From a bacterium (GTDB taxonomy: Bacteria > JAMOTN01): DNA of 34,433 nt. Location: the NCBI GenBank assembly GCA_027062325.1, contig JAMOTN010000044.1, positions 1 to 34,433 on the forward strand. The letters run 5' to 3'. Below are positions 1-9,558 of this stretch, in pieces (the stretch's first letter is position 1; each line of letters begins with the position of its first letter). The notes under the pieces are model-generated. The model was not told the DNA's origin and did no database searches. It worked only from the letters and a program-made list of their open reading frames with translations. The translations under genes were made by a program, and so were the position numbers.

Positions 1-54
1 GGGGTTTTTGTTTTGGATTTAATTGAGTAGAATTGAACTTGAGGTGAGCAATTA

Positions 55-627
55 ATGGTTTTTATAGGGCGCGAGCGCGAGATAGGTTGGATGAGGCTGT
101 ATTTGGAACATGAGGCGAATAAGATTTTGGCGGTGACGGGCAAGGCGAACTGCGGCAAAACTGCGCTTATGCAGGAAGTGATGAAAAGGCTTGGTGCGAC
201 GCACACGTTTTTTTATCTTGATTTGCGATTGCTTGATGTATCAGCCCCAGAAGATTTTGTGAAGGTTTTGTTGTATCTACTACGCCTTGCACGCCGCGAG
301 CAGAATTTTATAAGGAGGCTGTTCAACGGAAGCAAGTTTGAGTTTAGTGTGATGGGGTTTAAAGTGTCAAGGGATGTGAAGTTTGAGGATGTATTGCAGG
401 AGCTTTATCTTGCGTTGATAGAGGAGTTAAAGAAGGTGAAAACTCCTGTGATAGTGGTTGATGAGCTGCAGAGTTTAAGAGAACTTTATTACAACGGAGG
501 GAAAAAGCTTATAGACAGCGTATTGGAATTTTTCATTTCGATCACGAAGCACCAGCACTTAGCGCACGTAATTGTTCTTACCTCAGACAGCACGTTTTAT
601 GCGGAACTTTATTCGAAATCTGGGATG
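55..627 (+). repeat. Direct repeat, left copy (5' two thirds of ATPase gene 1)
   Basis: This segment matches 1085-1657 at an offset of exactly 1,030 bases with no gaps. I count about 15 substitutions by eye over 573 bases, most of them in the last 100 bases. Similarity reaches a few bases upstream through the GAGGTGA leader and collapses right after the codons for YSKSGM. Confidence 0.85.
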
Positions 628-1029
628 CACGAGAGGATGAAGTTTTACTTGCTGGATGAACTGGATCGTGCGGAGGCAATGGAGCTTATTTGTTATTACT
701 GCGAAGAATACGAGGTGGATATTAAGCCGGAACGGATTTATCGCTACACAGGTGGGAATCCTGCGTTGATAGAGACGGTGGTATCAGAGGCAGCGCGTCT
801 TGGTTTTAGGAAAGCGGTTGAGTTGAAGAAAGGATATTTGAAGGATTACATAGCGACGTATGCGGAGGAGAAGAAGCTTGAGTTGAAGGAGTTGGAGAAG
901 CTGAGGAAGGAGGAAGGACAAGCGTGGGTAGATGCGAATGTGTTGTTTTACAATGTAGAGACTGCGGAGTTTGAGTTTCAGCACCGGATGATGGAGCTAG
1001 CGTGGAATGAGTTGCTGGGTGAGTCCTGA
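55..1029 (+). CDS. Archaeal-type (MNS/STAND-like) ATPase, tandem copy 1
   Basis: 324-residue P-loop ATPase of the archaeal ATPase type. Visible motifs: the N-terminal FIGRERE signature (residues 3-9), Walker A GKANCGKT (29-36), a hydrophobic strand ending in DE (VIVVDE, 132-137) as Walker B, a sensor-like VIVLTSDS (172-179) and the family's GGNP motif (233-236). The C-terminal part ends with a short NVLFYNV...QHR...ELAW segment that could be a winged helix. No membrane segment or signal peptide, so cytosolic. The ATG has GAGGTGA upstream. Family members act as signal-transducing NTPase switches, some in defence or plasmid systems; the function here is unknown. A near-identical paralogue follows after 55 bases. 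The first two thirds match that copy almost base for base while the last third does not. Codons richer in GCG/CGC than the neighbouring groE genes hint at a different origin. Confident on family, not on role. Confidence 0.85.
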   Translation: MVFIGREREIGWMRLYLEHEANKILAVTGKANCGKTALMQEVMKRLGATHTFFYLDLRLLDVSAPEDFVKVLLYLLRLARREQNFIRRLFNGSKFEFSVMGFKVSRDVKFEDVLQELYLALIEELKKVKTPVIVVDELQSLRELYYNGGKKLIDSVLEFFISITKHQHLAHVIVLTSDSTFYAELYSKSGMHERMKFYLLDELDRAEAMELICYYCEEYEVDIKPERIYRYTGGNPALIETVVSEAARLGFRKAVELKKGYLKDYIATYAEEKKLELKELEKLRKEEGQAWVDANVLFYNVETAEFEFQHRMMELAWNELLGES

Positions 1030-1084
1030 TGGTGTCTATCGGCCACCCCCTTCATCACTCCTGCTGCTTGTGAGGTGAAAATTA

Positions 1085-1657
1085 ATGGTGTTTATAGGGC
1101 GCGAGCGTGAGATAGGTTGGATGAGGCTGTATTTGGAACATGAGGCGAATAAGATTTTGGCGGTGACGGGCAAGGCGAACTGCGGCAAAACTGCGCTTAT
1201 GCAGGAAGTGATGAAAAGGCTTGGTGCGACGCACACGTTTTTTTACCTTGATTTGCGATTGCTTGATGTATCAGCCCCAGAAGATTTTGTGAAGGTTTTG
1301 TTGTATCTACTACGCCTTGCACGCCGCGAGCAGAATTTTATAAGGAGGCTGTTCAACGGAAGCAGGTTTGAGTTTAGTGTGATGGGGTTTAAAGTGTCAA
1401 GGGATGTGAAGTTTGAGGATGTATTGCAGGAGCTTTATCTTGCGTTGATAGAGGAGTTAAAGAAGGTGAAAAATCCTGTGATAGTGGTTGATGAGCTGCA
1501 GAGTTTAAGAGAACTTTATTACAACGGGGGGAAAAAGCTTATAGACAGCGTATTGGAGTTTTTTATCTCACTCACGAAACACCAGCACTTAGCGCACGTC
1601 ATTGTCCTTACCTCAGACAGCACGTTTTATGCGGAGCTTTATTCGAAATCTGGGATG
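1085..1657 (+). repeat. Direct repeat, right copy (5' two thirds of ATPase gene 2)
   Basis: Right-hand partner of the 55-627 repeat. In the first ~470 bases only about six substitutions are seen, several of them synonymous; a cluster of mostly third-position changes follows, then the sequences become clearly different. The sharp boundary inside the gene is what gene conversion or recombination would leave. Confidence 0.85.
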
Positions 1658-2062
1658 GAGAAGCGGATGAGGTTTTATTTGCTGGATGAGTTGCAACGCG
1701 AAGAGGCGATGGAACTTATCCGATACTGGAGCAGGGAGTATGATGTGGAGCTTGATCCTGAAGGTGTTTACAACTACACAGGGGGGAATCCTGCTTTGAT
1801 AGAGGATATAGTGGCTAAGGTGGCGCTTTATGGGGAGTTTGAAGATGTGGTAAAAGATGAGTTGAGGATGGCAAGTGCGAAGATAAAACGTCTAATCAAG
1901 AAAGGTTTTAGTTTCAAGAGGATAGAGGAGATGGAGTATGAAGAGGGTCAAGAATGGGTGGAAGAGAATGTGCTGTTTTACAACGTGCAGAAGGAGTGCT
2001 TTGAGCCACAGCACCGGATAATTGAATTGGCGTGGGGGGAAGTGTTAAAGGTAAGAAAATAG
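1085..2062 (+). CDS. Archaeal-type (MNS/STAND-like) ATPase, tandem copy 2
   Basis: 325-residue paralogue of the gene just upstream, with the same FIGRERE start, Walker A GKANCGKT, Walker B VIVVDE, sensor VIVLTSDS and GGNP motifs at matching positions. Up to about residue 191 the two proteins differ at only a handful of positions; after the shared YSKSGM they diverge sharply, keeping FYLLDEL, EAMELI, YTGGNPALIE and the terminal NVLFYNV...QHR...ELAW framework. The ATG lies behind GTGAGGTGA, a duplicated leader. The pattern implies duplication followed by gene conversion of the NTPase half, or domain shuffling of the C-terminal half. The C-terminal third presumably recognises a partner or ligand (inference). 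No accessory gene nearby explains the role. Confidence 0.85.
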   Translation: MVFIGREREIGWMRLYLEHEANKILAVTGKANCGKTALMQEVMKRLGATHTFFYLDLRLLDVSAPEDFVKVLLYLLRLARREQNFIRRLFNGSRFEFSVMGFKVSRDVKFEDVLQELYLALIEELKKVKNPVIVVDELQSLRELYYNGGKKLIDSVLEFFISLTKHQHLAHVIVLTSDSTFYAELYSKSGMEKRMRFYLLDELQREEAMELIRYWSREYDVELDPEGVYNYTGGNPALIEDIVAKVALYGEFEDVVKDELRMASAKIKRLIKKGFSFKRIEEMEYEEGQEWVEENVLFYNVQKECFEPQHRIIELAWGEVLKVRK

Positions 2063-2247
2063 GAAGGAAATTCCTGAGCGGAAGTACTAGCAAAATATTC
2101 AACTTTTAATTAAATAACAAGTTTTACTTACTTAGCTTTCTTTTAGCTTTTTTATTTGAATTTGTTGTGCTTAATTAAAATTTTAGCTTGAAGGATAAAC
2201 GTTTGGAATTTATTTTTTTAATTTTAGAATTTATTTCCTTACGCGAG
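2063..2247. other. AT-rich intergenic region, no gene seen
   Basis: Very AT-rich spacer between the ATPase pair and the groE promoter. I see no convincing ORF or RNA and no strong terminator. A short GGAA/TTCC inverted repeat lies just after the stop codon of ATPase gene 2 but has no T-tract. Confidence 0.5.
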
Positions 2248-2277
2248 TTGACAGTGGAGTGAAAGGTGTGTTATATT
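2248..2277 (+). promoter_or_regulatory. Sigma70-type extended -10 promoter of groES-groEL
   Basis: A perfect -35 TTGACA (2248-2253), an 18-base spacer, and -10 TATATT (2272-2277) preceded by the extended -10 dinucleotide TG (2269-2270). It lies about 60 bases before the groES start and its -10 box is embedded in the operator-like inverted repeat, so a bound repressor would block RNA polymerase. Confidence 0.8.
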
Positions 2278-2307
2278 AGCAGCAGAAAATAGTGATTGCT
2301 AATATAA
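2271..2307. promoter_or_regulatory. Diverged CIRCE operator (HrcA site) upstream of groES
   Basis: A perfect 11-base inverted repeat, TTATATTAGCA / TGCTAATATAA, separated by 15 bases. Read in the CIRCE register (9-9-9), the arms at 2276-2284 and 2294-2302 are TTAGCAGCA and GATTGCTAA against the consensus TTAGCACTC and GAGTGCTAA: the outer six bases of each arm are conserved and the inner ones have drifted. HrcA is known to bind CIRCE and repress groE; an hrcA gene lies downstream in this window. Position over the -10 box supports operator function. Binding is inferred. Confidence 0.72.
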
Positions 2308-2334
2308 AAAATAGAAGATTAGGAGGTGGGAGTT

Positions 2335-2646
2335 ATGGCAATGGAACTTACTGGAATTAAGATAAAGCCTCTTGGTGACAGAGTTTTGGTACGCATTGAA
2401 AAACAAGAAAAAACTACTAAAAGTGGCCTTGTAATTCCTGATACTGCTCAAGAAAAGCCTCAAATAGGTACTGTTGTTGCAGTTGGAACTGGCCGTATGT
2501 TGGAGAATGGTCAGACACTTCCAATTGAGGTTAAGGTTAATGACAAGGTTATCTTCTCTAAGTACGCAGGTACCGAAGTAAAAATTGATGAGGTAGAGCA
2601 TCTTCTTCTTTCGGTGGATGATATCTTGGCAGTTGTTGAAGGTTAA
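2335..2646 (+). CDS. groES: Co-chaperonin GroES (Hsp10)
   Basis: 103-residue cytosolic co-chaperonin that caps the GroEL folding chamber. Recognised by the N-terminal IKPLGDRVLVR and by the sequence around the mobile loop (KTTKSGLVIPDTAQEKPQIG), the following GTVVAVGTG strand, and the closing VKVNDKVIFSKYAGTEVKID...LLSVDDILAVVE. Length is typical or slightly long for the family. ATG 2335 is chosen because the AGGAGGTGGG site and the distance to ATG are the same as in front of groEL; ATG 2341 two codons later is an alternative. First gene of a two-gene operon with groEL, transcribed from the promoter at 2248-2277 and probably repressed by HrcA at the CIRCE-like site. Confidence 0.96.
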   Translation: MAMELTGIKIKPLGDRVLVRIEKQEKTTKSGLVIPDTAQEKPQIGTVVAVGTGRMLENGQTLPIEVKVNDKVIFSKYAGTEVKIDEVEHLLLSVDDILAVVEG

Positions 2647-2687
2647 ACAAGCGGTATTTGTTTGCTGTTTGGATAAAAAATAATTAG

Positions 2688-4316
<1,629 letters not shown>

Positions 4317-4332
4317 AGTTGAATATGAAGTA

Positions 4333-4391
4333 GGGCACCTGTTCAGTTTCCTTGCTGCTCCATTGGCAAGAGCTGGATGGGTGCCCTTTTT
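4333..4391 (+). terminator. Rho-independent terminator after groEL
   Basis: The outer stem GGGCACC (4333-4339) pairs with GGTGCCC (4380-4386), followed by five T residues. An inner CTTGC/GCAAG pair lies in the long loop, giving a two-tier hairpin. It begins 17 bases after the groEL stop, so it ends the groESL transcript and separates it from hrcA. Confidence 0.7.
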
Positions 4392-4495
4392 GTTTGCAAG
4401 AAAATCTTTGAAGTTGTTGTGGTTTCGAAAAGTTGGTGTTTAATTATGTTGGTGTTCAAATTGTTTGATTAAATTCTGATGGAGAGGGAAGGCTT

Positions 4496-5452
4496 ATGGG
4501 AGAGTTGAGGTTACTCTCGTCGGAGTTGAGCCAAAGAGAAGGGGAAGTTTTGTTAAGAGTTATAGAAGAGTATGTGAAAGGTAGAAATAGTGTGGGTTCT
4601 CGAGTTGTTGCTTCAACTCTTCCATATAGCTCTGCTACTGTAAGGAATGTTATGTCTGATTTGGAAAAAAAGGGTTTTTTGAGGCAGCTGCATGCAGTTA
4701 GTGGAAGGGTTCCAACTTTTAAAGCCCTTCTTCTATACCTTAACTCTGTCATAAGCCTTCCGGATGAAGTTGGAGAGGATGTCAGGGATGTAATAGAAAA
4801 GGTGGGAGTGGAACTTTTCTTTGAGATGGTGTTTTCGGAGGAATTAAGAGGAGTAGTGATAGCATTTGAAAAAATAGGAGTAGATGTTAATAGAATAAAA
4901 ATGGTGCCACTATCTAATAAAACCGTTATTGTGTTTGAGGGAAGAAAAGTTTTTGAAATTCCGGAGAAATTGCCAAATGAATTGATAAATAGGATAGTGA
5001 ATTTGTTTAAAGTTTTACAGTTATCGGATGCTATGAGAGAGATGGGAAGAATTTCATGGCAGATTTTTAAACTGTTTGAAGAGTTTGTTGATAATGCGTC
5101 GAATGTTGCTGATGTTCGTGTGAGAGGTTTTAAGAATATTGAAAATTTTGGAAATGCTGCGAGGACTGTGTTAAAGGTAATAGATGAAGCGCTTAAAAAT
5201 CCTGTGATTAAAGGTTTTGTACCGGGAGCTTTTGGTTTTAAATATGCGGATGATGAGTGTTTATGCATAATGGATGTTGATTTTCCGGGAGGAAAGAGGT
5301 TGAGAGTAGTTTTACCATATTGGACAAATTGGTATAAAATTGGACAGTATTTTGCTGAGTTGGCAAAGTTGATGGATAGTTTTAAACTTAGAGAGAGTCT
5401 TGAGTTGAAAAGAAAGAGTAAAGTGTCGTTAAGTTTTTATGATTTTGCTTAA
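4496..5452 (+). CDS. hrcA: Heat-inducible transcription repressor HrcA
   Basis: 318-residue repressor that binds CIRCE operators, and in known systems needs GroEL for activity. The N-terminal winged helix is clear: LSQREGEVLLRVIEEYVKGRNSVGSR..., then SSATVRNVMSDLEKKGFLRQ and the HrcA-typical SGRVPT motif near residue 75. The rest is the GAF-like and dimerisation part, more diverged. ATG 4496 is preceded by GGAGAGGGAAGG. It starts a pair with grpE (55-base gap). No CIRCE-like repeat is seen in its own upstream region, so autoregulation is not evident; the likely target in this window is the groES operator. Confidence 0.93.
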   Translation: MGELRLLSSELSQREGEVLLRVIEEYVKGRNSVGSRVVASTLPYSSATVRNVMSDLEKKGFLRQLHAVSGRVPTFKALLLYLNSVISLPDEVGEDVRDVIEKVGVELFFEMVFSEELRGVVIAFEKIGVDVNRIKMVPLSNKTVIVFEGRKVFEIPEKLPNELINRIVNLFKVLQLSDAMREMGRISWQIFKLFEEFVDNASNVADVRVRGFKNIENFGNAARTVLKVIDEALKNPVIKGFVPGAFGFKYADDECLCIMDVDFPGGKRLRVVLPYWTNWYKIGQYFAELAKLMDSFKLRESLELKRKSKVSLSFYDFA

Positions 5453-5468
5453 ATTATATGGTTGCTAG

Positions 5469-5496
5469 TACTAAAGAATAGAATACTAAAGGATAG
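5469..5496 (+). repeat. Short direct repeat in the grpE leader
   Basis: TACTAAAGAATAG (5469-5481) and TACTAAAGGATAG (5484-5496) differ at one base and are spaced by two bases, a period of 15. The second copy merges into the GGATAGGGGG ribosome binding region of grpE. Function unknown; may be chance in AT-rich sequence. Confidence 0.5.
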
Positions 5497-5507
5497 GGGG
5501 AATAGGT

Positions 5508-6308
5508 ATGGAATTTGAGAGGTTGGAGAAAATTTTGCGAGAAGAAGAGTTTAAGGCTATTTTAAAGGGGTTAGAGCTTTTCTTCTCAGATGTGGCTGAG
5601 GACAAGATAAAAGAGGAGTTTGCAGAATTCGTGAATTTTTTAAAGGAAAAGCTTAGTTATTCCGAAGAAAGTGTCTCGAGTGAAAATTCGAAAGAAAGTG
5701 AGGGTTCCCAAGATTCTGGAGTAGAAGTTGAAGAAACTGGTGGGGAGGATAGCGACGTAGAAAAAGTAGAAAATTTTGAAAATTACCTAGAAAATCCAGT
5801 ATTTTTAAGTACAGCATTTACAGCTTATCTGGCTCAGAAAACTATAAGCACTTTAAGTTCGGAGCTTGTAAAATTGAAGCGACAGGTTTCATTTCTTGAA
5901 GATAGAGCTCGTAGCTATGCTGAGGCTGTTCAGAGTTTAAAGGATGAATTCAACCGTTTAAAGGAGCGACAAAAGAGGGAGATAGAGGAAATAAAGAAGA
6001 GGGCAGAAGTGGATTTGATAGAGGCAATTTTACCGGTTCTTGACTCTATGCAGATGGCCTTAGAGCATGGAATAGATGAAGAGGGATTAAAAGTTATGCT
6101 GAGGCAATTTATTACGTCTCTTGAGAAAATGGGACTAGAAGAGGTTGGTAAGGAGGGAGAAGAGTTTGATCCAGAACTGCATGAAGCGGTGGGAAGGGAA
6201 GAAGCTCCAGATGAGAGTAGTGTGAATTTAATTGCTAAAGTTCACAGAAAAGGGTATAAATTCCGTGAAAAATTGCTCCGCCCTGCCTTGGTTGTCGTTT
6301 ATGTGTAG
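5508..6308 (+). CDS. grpE: Nucleotide exchange factor GrpE
   Basis: 266-residue cytosolic exchange factor that releases ADP from DnaK. The C-terminal two thirds are diagnostic: a long helix (about residues 110-165, heptad-rich, ending KREIEEIKKRAEVDLIEAILPVLDSMQMALEH), then FDPELHEAVGREE and the final beta domain with VHRKGYKFREKLLRPALVVV. The N-terminal ~95 residues are very acidic and Ser-rich, making the protein longer than the usual ~180-200. ATG 5508 follows GGATAGGGGG. It lies downstream of hrcA as in many bacteria, but dnaK is absent from the window. Its transcript ends at the bidirectional terminator. Confidence 0.95.
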   Translation: MEFERLEKILREEEFKAILKGLELFFSDVAEDKIKEEFAEFVNFLKEKLSYSEESVSSENSKESEGSQDSGVEVEETGGEDSDVEKVENFENYLENPVFLSTAFTAYLAQKTISTLSSELVKLKRQVSFLEDRARSYAEAVQSLKDEFNRLKERQKREIEEIKKRAEVDLIEAILPVLDSMQMALEHGIDEEGLKVMLRQFITSLEKMGLEEVGKEGEEFDPELHEAVGREEAPDESSVNLIAKVHRKGYKFREKLLRPALVVVYV

Positions 6309-6387
6309 TTATGCTATAGTAGTTGTTCCTGCTATAGTGTATATGCTTAGGTAATCGAAACAATAGATATACCGTGAATAAAGGCAT

Positions 6388-6418
6388 AAAAAAGCAGCCC
6401 CCTAAACAGGGGGCTTTT
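6388..6418. terminator. Bidirectional terminator between grpE and the chemoreceptor gene
   Basis: Stem AGCCCCC (6396-6402), six-base loop TAAACA, and AGCCCCC complement GGGGGCT (6409-6415), followed by T residues on the plus strand and flanked upstream by an A-run that reads as T-run on the minus strand. It suits the convergent grpE (plus) and chemoreceptor (minus) genes. Confidence 0.85.
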
Positions 6419-6472
6419 ACTATTTTCATTGTTTTGTTGGGATTTTAAATGCTACACCTTGTTGTGCTTAAA

Positions 6473-8014
6473 TTATATATCCATCATCTTCAACTTAGCT
6501 ACTTTATCAGCAAGATTTTCCACTTCACGTTTTGTTGAATCCACATGACTTGCAATTTCTTTTGTAGCATTTGAATTGAGTTTGACTTGCTCTGTCAACT
6601 CAAGAATATTTTCAAGTATACTGCTTGCTGCTTCTACTCCTTGATTAACAGCGCTTGCAACTTGAGATATGCTGAGCTGTATAGAATTAAACTGATTGCG
6701 AACTTCACTAAACATTGAAAGAGTTGTATTCAAATTTTCCAATTCATTCTTGTTTTCTTGAACGTAGGAGTAAATGCCTTCGCCTACTTCATTGCTTACT
6801 GTCACAATATTTGAAATTATTTGATTTATTTCTTTAACTTGCTTTGCAGTGTTATCAGATAATTTGCGGATTTCATCTGCTACAACTGCGAATCCTTTAC
6901 CTGCTTCTCCTGCACGGGCTGCTTCAATCGCAGCATTAAGAGCCAGCAGGTTTGTTTTAGATGCTATGTTGGAGATTATAATTACAGCTTGTTTTATTTT
7001 TGAGACGGCAACGTTTAATTCATTGGCTGATGAATGAAGATTTTCCAATTTTGGCAATCCTTGATTATTTGACCATTCAACCAAAGAAGTTAAATTTCTA
7101 AAGGATGTATCTACAACTTCAGCAAATTTATCAGTTAGTAATTTTATTTGATTGAGATTTTGATTAACTTCTTTTAATCCCATGTTTAGTTCTTCTACTG
7201 CGCTTGCTATGTTTTCAGCATTAGCAAGGGATTTATTTGCTCTATTTTTCATTGTAGAGGTAAGGTCAGCAATTTTATTCATTGAATTTTGAATCTCCAA
7301 GATGATTTTCCTTGTCTCAGAGAATAGCCAATTTATGTGAACCACAAACTCTTTGAGAGTTTGTGCAACTTTTCCTACAACTCCCTTTTCAAGTTGTGTA
7401 TTCCACCTCAAATCATTTTTGTCTTCAACTAACGCAAAGACTTCATTGATGAACTGTGTCATATCTGAGAAAATGCGATTTAAACTCATTACGGCTACTA
7501 TACTGCTGCCAATCAAGAATATAAATAACAGTGCAAAGAGATATTTGAAATTCTCTTTCATATTAGCAGAGGTAATTAGTTTAGGATTTATGCCAACAAA
7601 GAAGTTTTTTTCTTTTGGATGTGATACTGCAAGTATTTCCATCTTTAAATTTGGAATGGAAATTAAATAAACGTTTTTCTTACTAGGATACTTCATTATT
7701 ATGCATTTTTTACCTATAGTCTCTTTGTAATTCGAATTTTTAACTACTTTATCTGCTATATTAAACCAATAAATTGCCTTTTCTTTATTTGTTTTAAAAT
7801 TAAGAATGAGTATCTTTTTAAGATCAGTAGGTGTGAATCTTTCTGTGAGTGTATTTAAGGTGTGGATTACGAATGATATTGTATGCTGCTTGTCCAAGTA
7901 CATGAATACCCATGCTACAATTGTGAAGACGATCAATGCAGCTCCAAATGTAGAAAGTAGGACATTCCTTTTTAATCTACTCAATTCCTCAGAGACTCGG
8001 TTTCTTTCGTTCAT
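6473..8014 (-). CDS. Methyl-accepting chemotaxis protein
   Basis: 513-residue transmembrane chemoreceptor. Two membrane segments (about residues 17-40 and 157-177) bracket a ~115-residue extracytoplasmic sensor domain, too short for a classical double-Cache domain and of unknown ligand. A HAMP-like linker is followed by a long coiled-coil signalling domain. The hairpin tip that contacts CheA/CheW is canonical ([19 protein letters not shown], about 352-370, then [15 protein letters not shown]). No C-terminal CheR-docking pentapeptide is seen; the end is KLKMMDI. The start is supported by AAGGAGGGTG on the minus strand. It is the only minus-strand gene here, placed between grpE and dnaJ. A cheR and a response regulator lie about 7 kb away on the plus strand and may serve the same or another pathway. 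Confidence 0.94.
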   Translation of the reverse strand: MNERNRVSEELSRLKRNVLLSTFGAALIVFTIVAWVFMYLDKQHTISFVIHTLNTLTERFTPTDLKKILILNFKTNKEKAIYWFNIADKVVKNSNYKETIGKKCIIMKYPSKKNVYLISIPNLKMEILAVSHPKEKNFFVGINPKLITSANMKENFKYLFALLFIFLIGSSIVAVMSLNRIFSDMTQFINEVFALVEDKNDLRWNTQLEKGVVGKVAQTLKEFVVHINWLFSETRKIILEIQNSMNKIADLTSTMKNRANKSLANAENIASAVEELNMGLKEVNQNLNQIKLLTDKFAEVVDTSFRNLTSLVEWSNNQGLPKLENLHSSANELNVAVSKIKQAVIIISNIASKTNLLALNAAIEAARAGEAGKGFAVVADEIRKLSDNTAKQVKEINQIISNIVTVSNEVGEGIYSYVQENKNELENLNTTLSMFSEVRNQFNSIQLSISQVASAVNQGVEAASSILENILELTEQVKLNSNATKEIASHVDSTKREVENLADKVAKLKMMDI

Positions 8015-8151
8015 ACTGCACCCTCCTTATGTGTTTTATTTTTTTACTAAGTAGTTTTAACCACAACTAAAGTATAAATAAAACATATTGTAAAATAAAG
8101 CGTTGGGGATAAAATTTTTATTGAAGATGAATAATATTAGGTGGTGGGAAT

Positions 8152-9177
8152 ATGGTAAAGGATTACTATTCAATTTTAGGAGTATCCCGTGATGCTACCC
8201 AAGAGGAGATAAAGAGGGCTTTCAAAAGGCTTGCAAGAAAATATCATCCTGATGTTTCAGACGATCCTAATGCTGAGGAGAAGTTTAAAGAAATTGTAGA
8301 GGCTTATCAGGTTTTGTCGGATCCAGAAAAGCGCCGTCAATACGACTCTGGTGGAAGTTTTTCTTTTGATTTTTCTACGGATTTTGGATTTGATATATTC
8401 GACATATTTGACTCGTTTTTTTCAGACTTTGACCTCTTCTCTTCTAGGAGAGGTTCGAGAAAGCAGATTGTGGATGTGGCAGTTGATGTGGTGGATTTGT
8501 ATTTTGAAAGAGAGGTAGAAGTTGATGTTGAATTGAAGAGGAGTTGCGAGCGTTGTAAAGGTAGCGGTTATGAGAGTTTTGAAGTGTGTAAGTACTGCGG
8601 AGGAAGAGGAGCGGTTGAAGTAACTAGAGGATTTTTTAGATTTGTTAGCACGTGTTCACGGTGTGGGGGAACTGGTAGAGTTGGAAAGGATATGTGTTCA
8701 GAATGTAATGGTAGAGGGTACAAGTTGGAAAAGAAAAGGGTGCGGTTGAAGTTGTATAGAAGTATGATTGAGGGAGAAGTTTACGATTACGGAGATTTTT
8801 TGGTAAGACTTACGCTGAAACAACGTCCAAATTTTGAAAAAAAAGGTCAGATATTCTATGTGCATGTTCCGGTGAGTCCATTTGAATTTGTTGATGGAAA
8901 GGCTAAAATTGTGAAAATAGGTAATCTTAGCTTTAGTATCGATGTGAGAAAAGCCAATCCCATAGATCAGGTAAAACTTGATGATAATTTGTATGCACTT
9001 GTTTATCTCTATATAGATGAAAATGTAGAAAAGGTGTTGAAAAAGGTAAAGTCTGAAGAGAAGAATTCAAATACTGCTGAAGAAATTGTTGTTGAAAAAC
9101 GGGAAGAAGACTCAGAAGAAAAAAGTGGCTGGTTTGATAATGTAAAAGCATTTTTAAAGAAATTGCTGGCTTCGTGA
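8152..9177 (+). CDS. dnaJ: Chaperone DnaJ (Hsp40), shortened C-terminal region
   Basis: 341-residue J-protein that stimulates the ATPase of DnaK and binds clients. The J domain has HPD at 32-34. The usual Gly/Phe linker is replaced by a Phe/Asp/Ser-rich stretch (about 69-96). The zinc-binding region has all four CxxCxGxG repeats (starting at C132, C146, C168 and C182). After it the client-binding domain is shorter than in typical ~375-residue DnaJ, with [30 protein letters not shown] still recognisable, and ends in an acidic, Glu/Ser-rich tail plus a terminal amphipathic helix. ATG 8152 follows GGTGGTGGG. DnaJ identity is favoured over a CbpA-type protein by the zinc motifs. dnaK must be elsewhere. 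Confidence 0.93.
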   Translation: MVKDYYSILGVSRDATQEEIKRAFKRLARKYHPDVSDDPNAEEKFKEIVEAYQVLSDPEKRRQYDSGGSFSFDFSTDFGFDIFDIFDSFFSDFDLFSSRRGSRKQIVDVAVDVVDLYFEREVEVDVELKRSCERCKGSGYESFEVCKYCGGRGAVEVTRGFFRFVSTCSRCGGTGRVGKDMCSECNGRGYKLEKKRVRLKLYRSMIEGEVYDYGDFLVRLTLKQRPNFEKKGQIFYVHVPVSPFEFVDGKAKIVKIGNLSFSIDVRKANPIDQVKLDDNLYALVYLYIDENVEKVLKKVKSEEKNSNTAEEIVVEKREEDSEEKSGWFDNVKAFLKKLLAS

Positions 9178-9203
9178 GCATGTCTACAGGATTGTATTTT
9201 GAC

Positions 9204-9233
9204 TTGAATTGGCAATTGGTAAAGTGTTAAAAT
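9204..9233 (+). promoter_or_regulatory. Probable promoter of the tRNA-Ser(GCU)/tRNA-Arg/tadA run
   Basis: TTGAAT (9204-9209), 18-base spacer, TAAAAT (9228-9233) preceded by TG in the extended -10 position. It would start transcription about 60 bases before tRNA-Ser(GCU). Match quality is good at -10 and moderate at -35. Confidence 0.5.
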
Positions 9234-9299
9234 TAAAATGTCCGAATGGATAGTGATAATGCAATTGTGCTTGGTAGATTGCAAGCGCCTTCAAGATGC

Positions 9300-9388
9300 G
9301 GAGAGGTGGCCGAGCGGCCGAAGGCGCTCGCCTGCTAAGCGAGAGGGCGGGTAACACCGCCCCGAGGGTTCGAATCCCTCCCTCTCCG
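9300..9388 (+). tRNA. tRNA-Ser(GCU)
   Basis: Acceptor stem GGAGAGG/CCTCTCC with discriminator G, anticodon stem CTCGC/GCGAG with loop CTGCTAA (anticodon GCT at 9334-9336), a long class II variable arm (GGGCGG/CCGCCC) and TTCGAATC T-loop. Reads AGC/AGU. CCA is not encoded (CTC follows), so it must be added by nucleotidyltransferase. Confidence 0.96.
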
Positions 9389-9444
9389 CTCTTTTTATTT
9401 TTACCTACCTTTGGGTTTTGTGATTCTTACAGCAAATTTTTAAA

Positions 9445-9518
9445 GCGCCCGTAGCTCAACTGGATAGAGCGTGGGACTACGGATCCCAAGGTTGCAGGTT
9501 CGACTCCTGCCGGGCGCG
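9445..9518 (+). tRNA. tRNA-Arg(ACG)
   Basis: Acceptor stem GCGCCCG/CGGGCGC, D-arm GCTCAACTGGATAGAGC, anticodon stem TGGGA/TCCCA with loop CTACGGA (anticodon ACG at 9479-9481), T-loop TTCGACTC. CCA is not encoded. This is the tRNA whose A34 is converted to inosine by TadA, and the tadA gene starts 40 bases downstream on the same strand. Confidence 0.96.
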
Positions 9519-9558
9519 TTTGTTGTGCTTATTTTTATCACATTTGCAGTGAGAGAGG

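Noticed and set aside
1-54. Possible tail of an upstream gene ending at TAG 28-30
   Set aside because: Only nine codons are visible, with no similarity to the ends of the two ATPases; too short to support.
4456-5268. 270-codon minus-strand ORF
   Set aside because: It is antisense to hrcA, is Ser/Thr/Leu/Phe-rich with no recognisable motif, and has no ribosome binding site. The purine-rich coding strand produces long antisense frames throughout.
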